Shown piece after piece: positions 51,238 to 60,021 of a stretch of 64,000 nucleotides of DNA. The stretch's first letter is position 1; each line of letters opens with the position of its first letter. The stretch is from Cumulibacter sp047975195 (GTDB lineage: Bacteria; Actinomycetota; Actinomycetes; Mycobacteriales; Antricoccaceae). A model generated the notes under the pieces. That model was not told the origin of the DNA. It was given only the letters and a program-made list of their open reading frames with translations, and did not search any database. The stretch lies in NCBI GenBank assembly GCA_047975195.1, contig JBKEDB010000028.1:1-64000 (forward strand). The letters are read 5' to 3'. Both the position numbers and the translations under genes were made by a program.

Positions 51238-52518
51238 ATGGCGTACGAGTTCACTCAGCAGGGCAAGGATCTTCTGGAGAAGGTCAAGGCCTACATGGAC
51301 GAACACATCTACCCGAATGTAGAGGCGTACCACGAGGAGCAGGAGCGTCTGGGGCACTCGGGCTTTCCCGCGATGCTTGATGACATGAAGAAGGCAGCGC
51401 GAGAGCAGGGCTTGTGGAACCTCTTCATTCCGCACCTCGACCCGAACGCGCCCGGTACCAAGCTGTCGAACGTCGACTACGCCCCGATTTCCGAGGAACT
51501 AGGCAAGGTCGGCTTTGCATCGCAGGCGCTCAACTGTGCAGCGCCGGACACCGGCAACATGGAGATCCTGAATCTGTACGGCTCGGAGCGGGTCAAGAAG
51601 GATTGGTTCGAGCCGCTTCTCGAGGGCGAGATCCGCTCGGCCTTCTCGATGACCGAGCCGGAGGTGGCGTCCTCGGATGCGACCAACATCGGCCTGCGCA
51701 TTGAGCGCGATGGCGATGAGTACGTGCTCAACGGCACGAAGTGGTTCTCCTCGGGCGCGGTACGCGATAACTGCAAGGTCCTGATCGTGATGGGTAAGAC
51801 GAACCCGAACGCCGCGCGCCACGTGCAGCAGTCGATGATCGTCGTGCCGAAGGACACGCCGGGTATCACGATTGGTCGTCAGCCGCACGTGTTCGGCTTC
51901 GATCACAGTGGTGGTCACCCGGAGATCCATTACGAAAATGTCCGTGTTCCGGCCGAGAACCTGCTCGGCGAGGAAGGCTCGGGCTTCGCGATCTCGCAGG
52001 CTCGTTTGGGCCCGGGACGAATCCATCACTGCATGCGGTCGATTGGTGTGGCCGAGCGAGCGCTGGAGTTGATGGTGCAGCGCTCGTTGCAGCGCGAGAC
52101 GTTCGGCAGCTTGGTGGCGCACAAGGGGCTGGTGCAGGATTGGATCGCCGAGGCGCGCATCAATATCGATATGCACCGCGAGTACGTGCTGCGCACCGCG
52201 CACCTCATGGACACTGTGGGTAACAAGTCCGCCGCCACCGAGATCTCCGGTATCAAGGTCGCGGTCCCGCGGATGGCGTTGAAGATCATTGATGACGCGA
52301 TCCAGGTGTTCGGTGCTGCTGGCGTTACCCAGTTCACGCCGCTGGCGGAGATGTACGCGAGCATGCGCACCCTGAAGATTGCCGATGGTCCGGACGAGGT
52401 GCACAAGATGACCATCGCTCGCCGCGAGATCCTCAAGCACGATGGCACCTTCAAGATCAACCCGATGCTGGGTTCGTCGAAGACCTCGGATGAGGGAGTG
52501 CCGGTGATGCGTCCGTAG
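51238..52518 (+). CDS. acyl-CoA dehydrogenase family protein (ACAD10/11-like)
   Basis: A 426-aa flavoprotein. The FAD-contact motif is SAFSMTEPEVASSDATNI, followed by GTKWFSSGAVRD (middle beta domain) and RIHHCMRSIGVAERALELMVQRSLQRETFG. The C-terminal segment DAIQVFGAAGVTQFTPLAEMYASMRTLKIADGPDEVHKMTIARREI carries Asp instead of the Glu of short-chain enzymes, as in ACAD10/11-type proteins. It oxidises an acyl-CoA of unknown chain to the enoyl-CoA. AAGGAG lies 7 nt before the ATG. Single gene. Confidence 0.93.
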   Translation: MAYEFTQQGKDLLEKVKAYMDEHIYPNVEAYHEEQERLGHSGFPAMLDDMKKAAREQGLWNLFIPHLDPNAPGTKLSNVDYAPISEELGKVGFASQALNCAAPDTGNMEILNLYGSERVKKDWFEPLLEGEIRSAFSMTEPEVASSDATNIGLRIERDGDEYVLNGTKWFSSGAVRDNCKVLIVMGKTNPNAARHVQQSMIVVPKDTPGITIGRQPHVFGFDHSGGHPEIHYENVRVPAENLLGEEGSGFAISQARLGPGRIHHCMRSIGVAERALELMVQRSLQRETFGSLVAHKGLVQDWIAEARINIDMHREYVLRTAHLMDTVGNKSAATEISGIKVAVPRMALKIIDDAIQVFGAAGVTQFTPLAEMYASMRTLKIADGPDEVHKMTIARREILKHDGTFKINPMLGSSKTSDEGVPVMRP

Positions 52519-52533
52519 CGCAACCCACGCGAC

Positions 52534-52563
52534 CTGCGGTGTACCCGATCGGGTACACCGCAG
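52534..52563. terminator. 30-bp perfect palindrome between convergent genes
   Basis: The left half CTGCGGTGTACCCGA is the exact reverse complement of the right half. It lies 16 nt after the acyl-CoA dehydrogenase stop and 21 nt from the hmp stop, and probably ends transcription from both sides. Confidence 0.75.
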
Positions 52564-52583
52564 TTCGCTGTTATCGCGGCGGT

Positions 52584-53786
52584 CTATACGAATTCGAGAT
52601 CGTGGCTGGGTCCGAATATCTCGTAATGAATGCGCTCCGCCGGAATACCCCGAGCGCGCAATGAGGACCGTACTGATCCCATGAAGGGCAGTGGGCCACA
52701 CAAATAGATATCCGCGGCCTCGGGTAGATCGAGATCGGCTATGTCGATGTACCCCGTGCGCAGCAGGTCGTGTGCTGGCCTGGCCCCGAGTTCCTCGTAC
52801 CAGCGATGAAGGCTGGCCTCCGGGAGCGCCGCGACCAGTTCTTTGAGCTCAGCGCGATGCGCATGTCGAGCGGGCGTGCGATCCGCATGCAGAACGTGCA
52901 CTCGGCGGGTAGATCCGGTACGGAGTAAGAAATTCAGGAACCCGATCATTGGCGTGACGCCGATACCGGCGGAAATCAATAACAGTGGGTCGTCTGAGTC
53001 GGTGAGGGTTAACTCCCCGAATGGCGCCGATACCTCGATCTCGTCGCCCTCGAACACGTTATCGTGCAGGAAGTTCGACACTTCGCCGGCCGGCGCATCT
53101 GCGAGTGCGACGATCCGCTTCACCGAGAACTCGACCGCGTCGAATCCGACCTGCGTGACGCTGTACTGGCGAATCTGGCGCGCACCGTCGGGTAGTACGA
53201 CGGCAACCGATACGTACTGGCCCGGCTTCGGCGTGGGAAGTGCGCGGCCGTCCGGACTGGCCATCACGAACGCGACAGTGTCTGGCGCCTGCTGAACGCG
53301 CGCGCGTACGACCAGTCGGCGCCACACATCGCCGGTGTGCACGCCGGTCTCGGCGTACAAGTCACGCTCGATCTCGATGAGCGTCTGGGCCATGTTCCAG
53401 TAGACCTCATTCCACGCGGCAGCGATTGGCGGCGTGACCGCCTCGCCCAGCACTTCGACGATCGCAGCGAAGAGGTGCTCGTGCACGATCGGGTACTGAT
53501 CGGGCTTGATTCCCAACGACGCGTGCTTGTGAGCGATCCGGCTGAGGACCTGACGAGGATCCGGACCGCCCTCATCAATCAACATGGTCGCGTACGCCGC
53601 GATCGAGGCCGCGAGAGCGCGCTGCTGAGTGCCCTGAGCCTGGTTGCCCCGATTGAACAGGTCGCGTTCGAGTTCGGGATGCGCGGTGAACATGCGGCGG
53701 TAGAAGATCGGCGTGATGTCGTCGATCGCTGCTCCGATGACTGGCAGAGTCGCCTTGACGATGGATACGGATTCCGGAGAGAGCAC
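52584..53786 (-). CDS. hmp: flavohemoprotein, nitric oxide dioxygenase
   Basis: A 400-aa protein. The globin domain (1–140) has IFYRRMFTAHPELERDLFN, GTQQRALAASIAAYA and the proximal-His region IAHKHASLGIKPDQYPIVHEHL. The FAD domain has RQIRQYSVTQ and GEVSNFLHDNV, and the NAD domain has LLISAGIGVTPMIGFLN and YLCGPLPFMGSV. It converts NO to nitrate with O2 and NAD(P)H in the cytosol. The start is GTG 53786 with AAAGGA about 10 nt upstream. It lies 81 bp behind nsrR in the same direction, so both form one NO-response operon. Confidence 0.95.
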   Translation of the reverse strand: MLSPESVSIVKATLPVIGAAIDDITPIFYRRMFTAHPELERDLFNRGNQAQGTQQRALAASIAAYATMLIDEGGPDPRQVLSRIAHKHASLGIKPDQYPIVHEHLFAAIVEVLGEAVTPPIAAAWNEVYWNMAQTLIEIERDLYAETGVHTGDVWRRLVVRARVQQAPDTVAFVMASPDGRALPTPKPGQYVSVAVVLPDGARQIRQYSVTQVGFDAVEFSVKRIVALADAPAGEVSNFLHDNVFEGDEIEVSAPFGELTLTDSDDPLLLISAGIGVTPMIGFLNFLLRTGSTRRVHVLHADRTPARHAHRAELKELVAALPEASLHRWYEELGARPAHDLLRTGYIDIADLDLPEAADIYLCGPLPFMGSVRSSLRARGIPAERIHYEIFGPSHDLEFV

Positions 53787-53867
53787 GGTGGTGCCGTCCT
53801 TTCGTGGGGCAGGGGTTACCTACGTCGGCCTACTTCCCTGTGGGCCGGGGTCTTCTGAGGGTTGCCG

Positions 53868-54308
53868 TTAGCGACCTGGCGGCGCCAAGGTGAGGAGCAG
53901 GGTCTGGGTCGGTTCGGCGACGAGATCGGATACCCGTAACCGATCGAGGCTCATGAAAAACGCGTCCTGTGCGTCGCGTAATGCGCGACGCAGCAGACAT
54001 CCGCCGCGCAGCGGGCATGGATTCGGGCCATCGCAGTCGACGACCTCGCCGGGACCCTCGAGCTCGCGCGCGATAAATCCGATGGACATCGCCGCGCCAG
54101 TCGGTGTGATCCACACGCCTCCGGTGCGGCCACGCCGAGTCTCCACCACGCCGAGTTTCTGTAGCGCGGCGACGACCTTGGTCGCGTGTGCGTACCGAAC
54201 ATTGAGCTGTTCGGCGAGTTCGTGGGTGGTGAGCGTCTGGTCTCTGTTCAGCGTCGCAAGCCGCATCACGATACGGAGCGCGAGATCGGTGAACATGGAC
54301 AGGTGCAT
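53868..54308 (-). CDS. nsrR: Rrf2-family nitric-oxide-sensing repressor
   Basis: A 146-aa Rrf2 protein. The N-terminal HTH is FTDLALRIVMRLATLNRDQTLTTHELAEQLNVRYAHATKVVAALQKLGVVETRRGRTGG. The cluster-binding cysteines are in CDGPNPCPLRGGC, with x5 and x5 spacing exactly as in Streptomyces NsrR (4Fe-4S). NO destroys the cluster and lifts repression of hmp. ATG 54308 matches the family start (MHLSMFTD) and lies 7 nt after TAGATT, so the mRNA is leaderless. Its own promoter carries an AT-rich dyad. Confidence 0.93.
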   Translation of the reverse strand: MHLSMFTDLALRIVMRLATLNRDQTLTTHELAEQLNVRYAHATKVVAALQKLGVVETRRGRTGGVWITPTGAAMSIGFIARELEGPGEVVDCDGPNPCPLRGGCLLRRALRDAQDAFFMSLDRLRVSDLVAEPTQTLLLTLAPPGR

Positions 54309-54315
54309 GAATACC

Positions 54316-54321
54316 AATCTA
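54316..54321 (-). promoter_or_regulatory. nsrR promoter, -10 TAGATT
   Basis: On the minus strand TTGTCA (-35), an 18-nt spacer and TAGATT, then 7 nt to ATG 54308. This is the best-formed promoter in the window. Confidence 0.7.
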
Positions 54322-54322
54322 G

Positions 54323-54349
54323 TTAATTGGCATCTGAAATGACAATTAA
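54323..54349. promoter_or_regulatory. dyad TTAATTG-N13-CAATTAA in the nsrR promoter
   Basis: A perfect 7-bp-arm palindrome covering the -35 box and spacer of nsrR. An overlapping element GCATCT...AAATGC (54330–54353) has an NsrR-like look. It is the probable autoregulatory NsrR operator. Confidence 0.6.
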
Positions 54350-54444
54350 ATGCTCGTGTGGGGTCGCACACCCACGACCGCGATCGGCCTGCAGTCAGAC
54401 CTGGGCACGACTGCGGACCGATGCCATCGCTGGTGTGCCTTGAC

Positions 54445-54450
54445 TAGCGT
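54445..54450 (+). promoter_or_regulatory. -10 box TAGCGT for the sensor kinase gene
   Basis: TAGCGT, 6 nt, then GTG 54457. The intervening GAAGGG is too close to the start to act as a Shine-Dalgarno. Confidence 0.5.
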
Positions 54451-54456
54451 GAAGGG

Positions 54457-55683
54457 GTGAGTACCCCCGACGTCGCGCCAGCCAACTGGTACGAGCGGCA
54501 TGTTTTCGTTGCCGATCTGGTGATAGCGATCGTCGCGTTCGTCGTACTGGGGTTGACGTCCTCGGCGATGGTCGTCGCCAGTGATGCTGTGGTGTTTGGG
54601 GTATTGCTGCCGCTTGGCATGTGTGCAGCGCTGGTCTTCCGCCGCAGCCGTACCGTGCTGTTTGTCAGTCTCGTCGCCGCGATCGCGGTCATCGAGATGT
54701 TGGTATTTCCGTATGGCTTGATGACCGCCGCAGACGTGATCGTCCTCGTTGCCGTGCACACTGCGGCCCGGTACGGGACTCGATGGTTCGCCTATGGGGC
54801 TCTCGCCGCGGCCATCGTGGGGGCGTGGTGGGCGACGATCCAATGGGTGCTCCTTCCGAGCTACTCGACCGACTATCGAAACGAAGTCGCTCAGGCCCTG
54901 TTCATCGGCACCGGGCTAACGCTCGTGGTGGTCGGGTCCTACGTGCTGGGCCGCACCCAACTGGCGAAGGTGCGCGCGATCGGCGCACAACTGGCCGGCT
55001 TAGCCGAACGCAACGATCTGCTGCGGCATGAGCATGAGCAGCAGTTGCGACTGGCCACGGAGGAAGAACGCGGCCGAATCGCTGCGGAGACGCACGACAT
55101 CCTCGCGCATTCGCTCGCGATCATCGTGGCGCAGGCCGACGGCGCCGCCATGGTCGTTGCCAAGAATCCCGGCCGGGCGCAGCAGGCGATCGAACAGATC
55201 GCCGAGACCAGTCGTGAGGCGCTGGCCGAGGTGCGACAGAAGGTCGCCGCGCTGCGTCGCGGTGAGGACCCGACCTCCGACCTAGCGCCGGCCAAGTCCC
55301 TGAGGGACCTGCCAGAACTCATCGACAACGTGCGCCGCGCCGGGTTGACGGCCACGCTGAGCACGCACGGAGATCTCGACCGCGTCGCGGCAGGGCCGGC
55401 TCTGTCGGCATACCGCATCGTGCAAGAGGCGCTGACGAACGCGCTCAAACATGGCGGACCGCAGGTGAATGCGAGTGTCGAGGTGGCGCGTGAAGCCCGC
55501 GGGCTTCGGATTACCGTCGAGGACGACGGGCGCGGCGTGGTGCACTCGGATGACAGCGGCAGCGGGCTGGCCGGGATGCGGGCCCGAGTCGAGCAGTACG
55601 GCGGGGTACTCGCTGCCGGACCACGCGTGGGCGGCGGATTTCAAGTACATGCGATGATGCCGCTGCCGGATGCTGCGCCGTGA
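54457..55683 (+). CDS. NarL-partner sensor histidine kinase (HisKA_3, DesK-like)
   Basis: A 408-aa protein. The first ~165 residues hold five to six transmembrane helices with very short loops and no large sensor domain. The phospho-acceptor helix EEERGRIAAETHDILAHSLAIIV (His near residue 211) is of the HisKA_3 type. The ATPase domain has YRIVQEALTNALKHGG (N box) and VEDDGRGV, then GSGLAGMRARVEQYGG. It probably senses membrane or envelope state and phosphorylates the next gene's product. The downstream ABC exporter suggests antimicrobial-peptide or drug sensing (inference). Confidence 0.92.
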   Translation: MSTPDVAPANWYERHVFVADLVIAIVAFVVLGLTSSAMVVASDAVVFGVLLPLGMCAALVFRRSRTVLFVSLVAAIAVIEMLVFPYGLMTAADVIVLVAVHTAARYGTRWFAYGALAAAIVGAWWATIQWVLLPSYSTDYRNEVAQALFIGTGLTLVVVGSYVLGRTQLAKVRAIGAQLAGLAERNDLLRHEHEQQLRLATEEERGRIAAETHDILAHSLAIIVAQADGAAMVVAKNPGRAQQAIEQIAETSREALAEVRQKVAALRRGEDPTSDLAPAKSLRDLPELIDNVRRAGLTATLSTHGDLDRVAAGPALSAYRIVQEALTNALKHGGPQVNASVEVAREARGLRITVEDDGRGVVHSDDSGSGLAGMRARVEQYGGVLAAGPRVGGGFQVHAMMPLPDAAP

Positions 55684-55765
55684 TGTGTCAGCCGATGACC
55701 TTCAGCCCTAGGCGTAGCGGCTGGTCTCGGTACGGCTGCGGACACAGCGAACGAATGGAGCGAGG

Positions 55766-56419
55766 ATGACCGTCCGAATCATGCTGGTCGACGATCAGGC
55801 GCTGGTCCGCAGCGGTTTCGCGATGGTGATCGATTCGCAGGATGACCTGGAGGTTGTCGCCGAATGCGCCGACGGTTCCGAAGTCGTTGATGCGCTCGCG
55901 AGCACCGAGTGCGACCTCATCGTGATGGACATCCGGATGCCTGAACTGGACGGCGTGAGCGCAACCGAGCGGGTGATTGCCGCGTACGGCGACGCCGCGC
56001 CGAAGATTCTGATCCTGACGACGTTCGACACCGACGAGCACCTCGTCTCTGCCCTGCACGCGGGCGCGAGCGGGTTCTTGCTCAAGGGTGCGCGACCGGA
56101 GGAGTTGCTGTCCGGGATCCGGTCGATCGCCAGCGGTGACGCAGTGCTGGCGCCGAGCGCCACGAAGAGATTGTTGCAGCAGTTCTCGCCGCGGGCGCCG
56201 ATCGCGGCCGCTTCCGATGAACGGCTGCAATCGTTGACCGAACGCGAACGTGAAGTGCTGGCGCAGGTGTGCACCGGCGCCACCAACCCGGAGATCGGCG
56301 CGCAACTTCATATGGCCGAAGGCACCGTGAAGACGCATATCGGGCGGCTGCTGAGCAAGACCGCCTCGCGAGACCGGGTCGGGCTCGTCCTATTCGCCCA
56401 CGAAGTCGGGATGCTCTGA
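55766..56419 (+). CDS. NarL/FixJ-family response regulator
   Basis: A 217-aa protein. The receiver domain has MLVDDQALVRSG, the phospho-Asp in LIVMDIRMPELDG, and LTTFDTDEHLVSALHAGASGFLLKGARPEEL. The output HTH is LTEREREVLAQVCTGATNPEIGAQLHMAEGTVKTHIGRLLSK. It is the cognate partner of the upstream kinase. GGAG lies 9 nt upstream. An 82-bp gap separates it from the kinase gene. Confidence 0.94.
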   Translation: MTVRIMLVDDQALVRSGFAMVIDSQDDLEVVAECADGSEVVDALASTECDLIVMDIRMPELDGVSATERVIAAYGDAAPKILILTTFDTDEHLVSALHAGASGFLLKGARPEELLSGIRSIASGDAVLAPSATKRLLQQFSPRAPIAAASDERLQSLTEREREVLAQVCTGATNPEIGAQLHMAEGTVKTHIGRLLSKTASRDRVGLVLFAHEVGML

Positions 56420-56479
56420 AGCCACTTCATGTAACGGATCCCGCATCGAACGCGGTATTGGCTATTTTGGGCGGCTCAG

Positions 56480-56497
56480 GTACGACCGTGGTCGTAC
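56480..56497. promoter_or_regulatory. palindrome GTACGAC-N4-GTCGTAC
   Basis: A perfect 7-bp-arm dyad between the response-regulator stop and the ABC operon start (127 bp before the ATG). It could be the operator for the response regulator or a weak hairpin. Confidence 0.35.
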
Positions 56498-56623
56498 TCG
56501 CGACTCTCCCAGGGGTACTGCTGGTGCCAGCAAATCACGACTGAAAGTGGATTCGCCGGCACCGATGGGCTCACTAGCGTCGAAGACGTCAACGAGATGT
56601 CAACACAGTGAAGGAATCCGCTG

Positions 56624-57418
56624 ATGAGCGCCACCACTGCCCACGGCCCGAGCGCGAACGCCCCCAGACCCCAGCGCCCACTGCCGGAGTCCACCAGGCC
56701 GGCCGTCCAAGGCCGCGCGCTGTACAAGACCTACGGCGAAGGGGAACGGGTCGTCCGAGCCCTCGACAACGTGTCGGTGGCGTTCCCCCGCGGGTCGTTC
56801 ACGGCGATCATGGGCCCATCGGGTTCGGGCAAATCCACCCTCATGCATTGTCTGGCGGGACTCGACTCCCTCGACAGCGGCGATGTGGTTATCGGTGACG
56901 CCATGATTACCGGCCGCCCCGATAAGTACGTGACGGAGGTCCGCCGAGACCACGTCGGATTCATCTTCCAATCGTTCAACCTGCTGCCCACGCTCACCGC
57001 GGAGCAGAACATCGCGTTACCGCTTGAACTCGCCGGCCGCCGCGTCGACGAACAGCGACTCGCTGAGATCGCCGGGGCCCTGAACATCGCCGATCGGCTC
57101 AGCCACCTGCCGGGGCAACTGTCCGGAGGCCAACAGCAGCGCGTCGCCGTCGCCCGGGCCTTGATCAGTCAGCCAGACGTGCTGTTCGCCGACGAACCTA
57201 CTGGCGCCCTCGATAGCCGCACCGGCCAGCAACTGTTGACCATCTTGCGAAACGCTGCCCGTGAGGGCGGACAGACGATCGCTATGGTCACGCACGATCC
57301 GATCGCCGCGTCGTACGCAGATCACGTACTGCTGCTCAGCGACGGCCGGATCGCCGGCCAGATCCCGAACCCGACCGTCGATTCCGTCGTCGACGCGATG
57401 CGCGGACTCGGGGTGTAG
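56624..57418 (+). CDS. MacB/LolD-type ABC transporter ATP-binding protein
   Basis: A 264-aa ATPase. Walker A is IMGPSGSGKSTLMHCLAGLD, the signature LSGGQQQRVAVARALI, and Walker B VLFADEPTGALD. The Q-loop is FIFQSFNLLPTLTAEQN. A Pro-rich 25-residue leader precedes the domain. It pairs with the FtsX-type permease 5 bp downstream. The family typically extrudes peptides or antibiotics or acts on lipoproteins by mechanotransmission. AAGGA lies about 8 nt before the ATG. Confidence 0.95.
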   Translation: MSATTAHGPSANAPRPQRPLPESTRPAVQGRALYKTYGEGERVVRALDNVSVAFPRGSFTAIMGPSGSGKSTLMHCLAGLDSLDSGDVVIGDAMITGRPDKYVTEVRRDHVGFIFQSFNLLPTLTAEQNIALPLELAGRRVDEQRLAEIAGALNIADRLSHLPGQLSGGQQQRVAVARALISQPDVLFADEPTGALDSRTGQQLLTILRNAAREGGQTIAMVTHDPIAASYADHVLLLSDGRIAGQIPNPTVDSVVDAMRGLGV

Positions 57419-57423
57419 CAGCG

Positions 57424-59358
57424 ATGTCAGTCACCAGCAGAGCGGCGTTCGCTGAGCTGAAACACAAGCCCGGACGACTCGCCGCCGTCGTACTCGCCAT
57501 CGTGATCGGCAGTTTGTTCGCCGTGGCAACCACGGTTTTCTCCTCGACCGCTGGCCGCGCGATCGAGGTCGCTGTGGCCGGGGACCTACAAAACGCGGAC
57601 ATCGTCGTGAACGGGTACCCGGACGGTGCCGCCGGTATCGAGGAGGCACAAGCGAAGATCGCCGCGGCCGATGGGGTACTCGGTGTCGATCCGATCATCG
57701 CCTCGTACGTCAGACTTGAGGGGTCCTCCAGCATCACCGGGATCAACGCGCGCGGCATCATCACCGATCCCGGACTGGCGTACGCCGAACTCGAATCAGG
57801 GCAATGGCCCGCGGCCGATAACGAGGTCGCCATTCCGCAGTCCGTCGCCGACGACGCGGGTGTGAAGCTCGGCGACACGGTGTCGTTCGAGGATCCCGAC
57901 GGGGATGTGCTGTCCTACACCGTTACGGGTATCTCGAAGGAGTCATCAGTCTCCGCGCTTACCGGAGCGACCATCTGGCTGACCCAGGAGGCGATGAACG
58001 AGAACTTGGCCTGGGTGGACAGTTTCGTCGTTCGAGCCGCCGATCCCGAGGCGACGTCGCAGTCGTTGCAGCAGGCGATGGGCAGCGATTGGGAGGTGCT
58101 CACCGGCGCCGAGGCGCGGGCCGAGATGGTCGATCAGATCAGCGATGGCACCATCGCGATCACGGTACTGCTCGGCAGCTTCGCGGCCATCGCGTTGGTG
58201 GTCGCCGCGATCGTCATCGGCAACACCTTTGTCATCCTGCTGGCGCAGCGTCGTCGGCAAATTGCGTTGCAGCGTCTGGTCGGTGCGACCTCACGCCAGA
58301 TGCGTCGGCAGATCCTTATCGAAGCGGCAGCTATCGGGGTAGGCGGAACCGCGATCGGCGCAATATTAGGAATCTTTGTTGGGTGGGTCGGTGCTGAGAT
58401 GTTCGGTGCGGCCGCGGGCGGTCTGGCTCTTGACCCGGTGACGATCGCTATCGCGTGTGCGGCAACCATCGCAGCGACGCTTCTCGGCGCTTACGTACCG
58501 ATCCGATCGGCCTGCCGAGTTGCGCCGATCGAGGCACTCCGCCCGGCGGAATCGCAAGTCGGTGGCGCAAAACTGCCTATCTGGCGGATCTGTGTCGCTG
58601 GCGTCCTGCTCGTCGGCGGACTGGCAATCATGGCACTCGGTGCGTCCGCGACTCAGGTCGCCATCGCGACTCTCGGCGGTCTGGTGTCGGTCTGCGGCCT
58701 GCTGTTCGGCGCGCAACTGCTCGTCGTGCCGGTCGGCAAACTGCTGCGGCCACTGGGCCGGATAGGCGGCACGCCTGGAACGATCGCCGCCCGAGACGTC
58801 ACTCGGCATGCTGCTCGCGCCACGAACACGGTCGTCGCGATCATTGTCGGCGTCGGGCTTATCTCGATGATCCAGGTGGCTGCGGAAATTACCCGCGCGA
58901 CCGCGCTTCACAGCGCGCGTGACAGCGACCGTCGCGAGGAGATCGAGGCAGTTGTCGACATCATGACGAACGTCGCGACCGGGCTGCTCGCCGTGACTGC
59001 GGTCATCGCGATCGTCGGGATCGCCAATACTCTTGCATTGTCGGTCATCGAGCGGAAGCGCGAAAGCGGCCTGATGCGGGCGCTGGGCGTACAGCGTGGC
59101 CAATTGCGCTCGATGATTTCGATCGAAGCCTTCCTGCTGGCGCTGATCGGAGGCGTCATCGGAGTCGTGTTGGGCCTTGGGTATGGCGCCGTTGCGGCGT
59201 ACTCCGTGCTTGGCGATCGAGACATCACCTACTCGATTCCGTGGGGGATGCTCGGCGGCCTGCTCGCCCTGGCGATCGTCGGTGGGCTGCTGGCCTCCGT
59301 ATTGCCGGCGATTCGCGCCGGCAAAGTGACCCCGGTCGAAGCGTTAGCGGCCGCGTAA
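57424..59358 (+). CDS. FtsX/MacB-family ABC permease
   Basis: A 644-aa permease with two FtsX units. One TM helix is at the N-terminus (LAAVVLAIVIGSLFAVATTVF), followed by an extracytoplasmic domain of about 170 residues, then three TM helices (VTVLLGSFAAIALVVAAIVIGNTF-like start). After a central pair of TM segments, a short loop and the final three TM helices follow (ending LASVLPAIRAGKVTPVEALAAA). The second extracellular domain is almost absent, so the protein is shorter than the ~800–850 aa usual for two-domain members. The conserved VxPxEAL end is present. It forms the exporter with the preceding ATPase. Confidence 0.92.
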   Translation: MSVTSRAAFAELKHKPGRLAAVVLAIVIGSLFAVATTVFSSTAGRAIEVAVAGDLQNADIVVNGYPDGAAGIEEAQAKIAAADGVLGVDPIIASYVRLEGSSSITGINARGIITDPGLAYAELESGQWPAADNEVAIPQSVADDAGVKLGDTVSFEDPDGDVLSYTVTGISKESSVSALTGATIWLTQEAMNENLAWVDSFVVRAADPEATSQSLQQAMGSDWEVLTGAEARAEMVDQISDGTIAITVLLGSFAAIALVVAAIVIGNTFVILLAQRRRQIALQRLVGATSRQMRRQILIEAAAIGVGGTAIGAILGIFVGWVGAEMFGAAAGGLALDPVTIAIACAATIAATLLGAYVPIRSACRVAPIEALRPAESQVGGAKLPIWRICVAGVLLVGGLAIMALGASATQVAIATLGGLVSVCGLLFGAQLLVVPVGKLLRPLGRIGGTPGTIAARDVTRHAARATNTVVAIIVGVGLISMIQVAAEITRATALHSARDSDRREEIEAVVDIMTNVATGLLAVTAVIAIVGIANTLALSVIERKRESGLMRALGVQRGQLRSMISIEAFLLALIGGVIGVVLGLGYGAVAAYSVLGDRDITYSIPWGMLGGLLALAIVGGLLASVLPAIRAGKVTPVEALAAA

Positions 59359-59368
59359 CGGCACCGAG

Positions 59369-59409
59369 CCACAGGGCCTGCACCGCTGATGGCGGTGCAG
59401 GCCCTGTGG
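59369..59409. terminator. 18-bp perfect stem after the ABC operon
   Basis: The arms 59369–59386 and 59392–59409 are exact reverse complements with a 5-nt loop. It begins 11 nt after the permease stop. Confidence 0.8.
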
Positions 59410-59426
59410 AGGCTGTGGCGCTATCC

Positions 59427-59492
59427 CTAACGCGCCGAGGTTGCGGCGCTGCGGTGTCCTCAACGCGCCGAGGTGGGGGCGCTTCGGGCATG
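59427..59492. repeat. imperfect 32-bp direct repeat
   Basis: AACGCGCCGAGGT followed by a GGCGCT-type core occurs at about 59429 and 59462, between the terminator and the MarR gene. Confidence 0.6.
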
Positions 59493-59520
59493 CCCGCCAC
59501 AGTTACGCCAGTATGAACGG

Positions 59521-60021
59521 GTGAGTACACGGTGGCTAAACAAAGAAGAGGCGACGGCCTGGGTACGTCTGGTGGCGCTTCTGGAACTGCTACCTGCTGG
59601 ACTGGACTCCCAAGTGCGGCGCGATTCTGGCGTCACCAACTTCGAGTTCTACGTGCTGGTGGTGCTGTCGGAGTCCGCCGACCAGCAGTTGCGGATGACC
59701 GAGTTGGCCGCGCAGTGCAACGCCAGTCTGCCTCGCTTGTCGCACGTCGTTCGACGGCTTGAGTCTCGCGATTTTGTCGAACGAGCGCTTTCCCCGGACG
59801 ATAGGCGTTCGCGAAATGTGCGGCTCTCAGAGACTGGGCTTCGAACGTTGGAGGAGACGACGCCGCAACATTTGGAGTACGTCCGCGAACACGTGATCGA
59901 CGTGCTGACTCCGGAGCAGATCGGTCAGCTTCGCGAGATCGCGGAGGCGATCTTGAAGAAGCTTGACCCCAATGGAGCGTTGGGGCCTATCTACCACCGT
60001 CACGACGATCGCGAGGACTGA
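59521..60021 (+). CDS. MarR-family transcriptional regulator
   Basis: A 166-aa winged-helix protein: NFEFYVLVVLSESADQQLRMTELAAQCNASLPRLSHVVRRLESRDFVERALSPDDRRSRNVRLSETG, with the family DxRxxxVxLTxxG wing intact. The start GTG 59521 (VSTRWLNKEE) is chosen because the sequence upstream falls in the repeat region. The last 22 bp overlap the end of the convergent GNAT gene. Target unknown. Confidence 0.88.
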   Translation: MSTRWLNKEEATAWVRLVALLELLPAGLDSQVRRDSGVTNFEFYVLVVLSESADQQLRMTELAAQCNASLPRLSHVVRRLESRDFVERALSPDDRRSRNVRLSETGLRTLEETTPQHLEYVREHVIDVLTPEQIGQLREIAEAILKKLDPNGALGPIYHRHDDRED

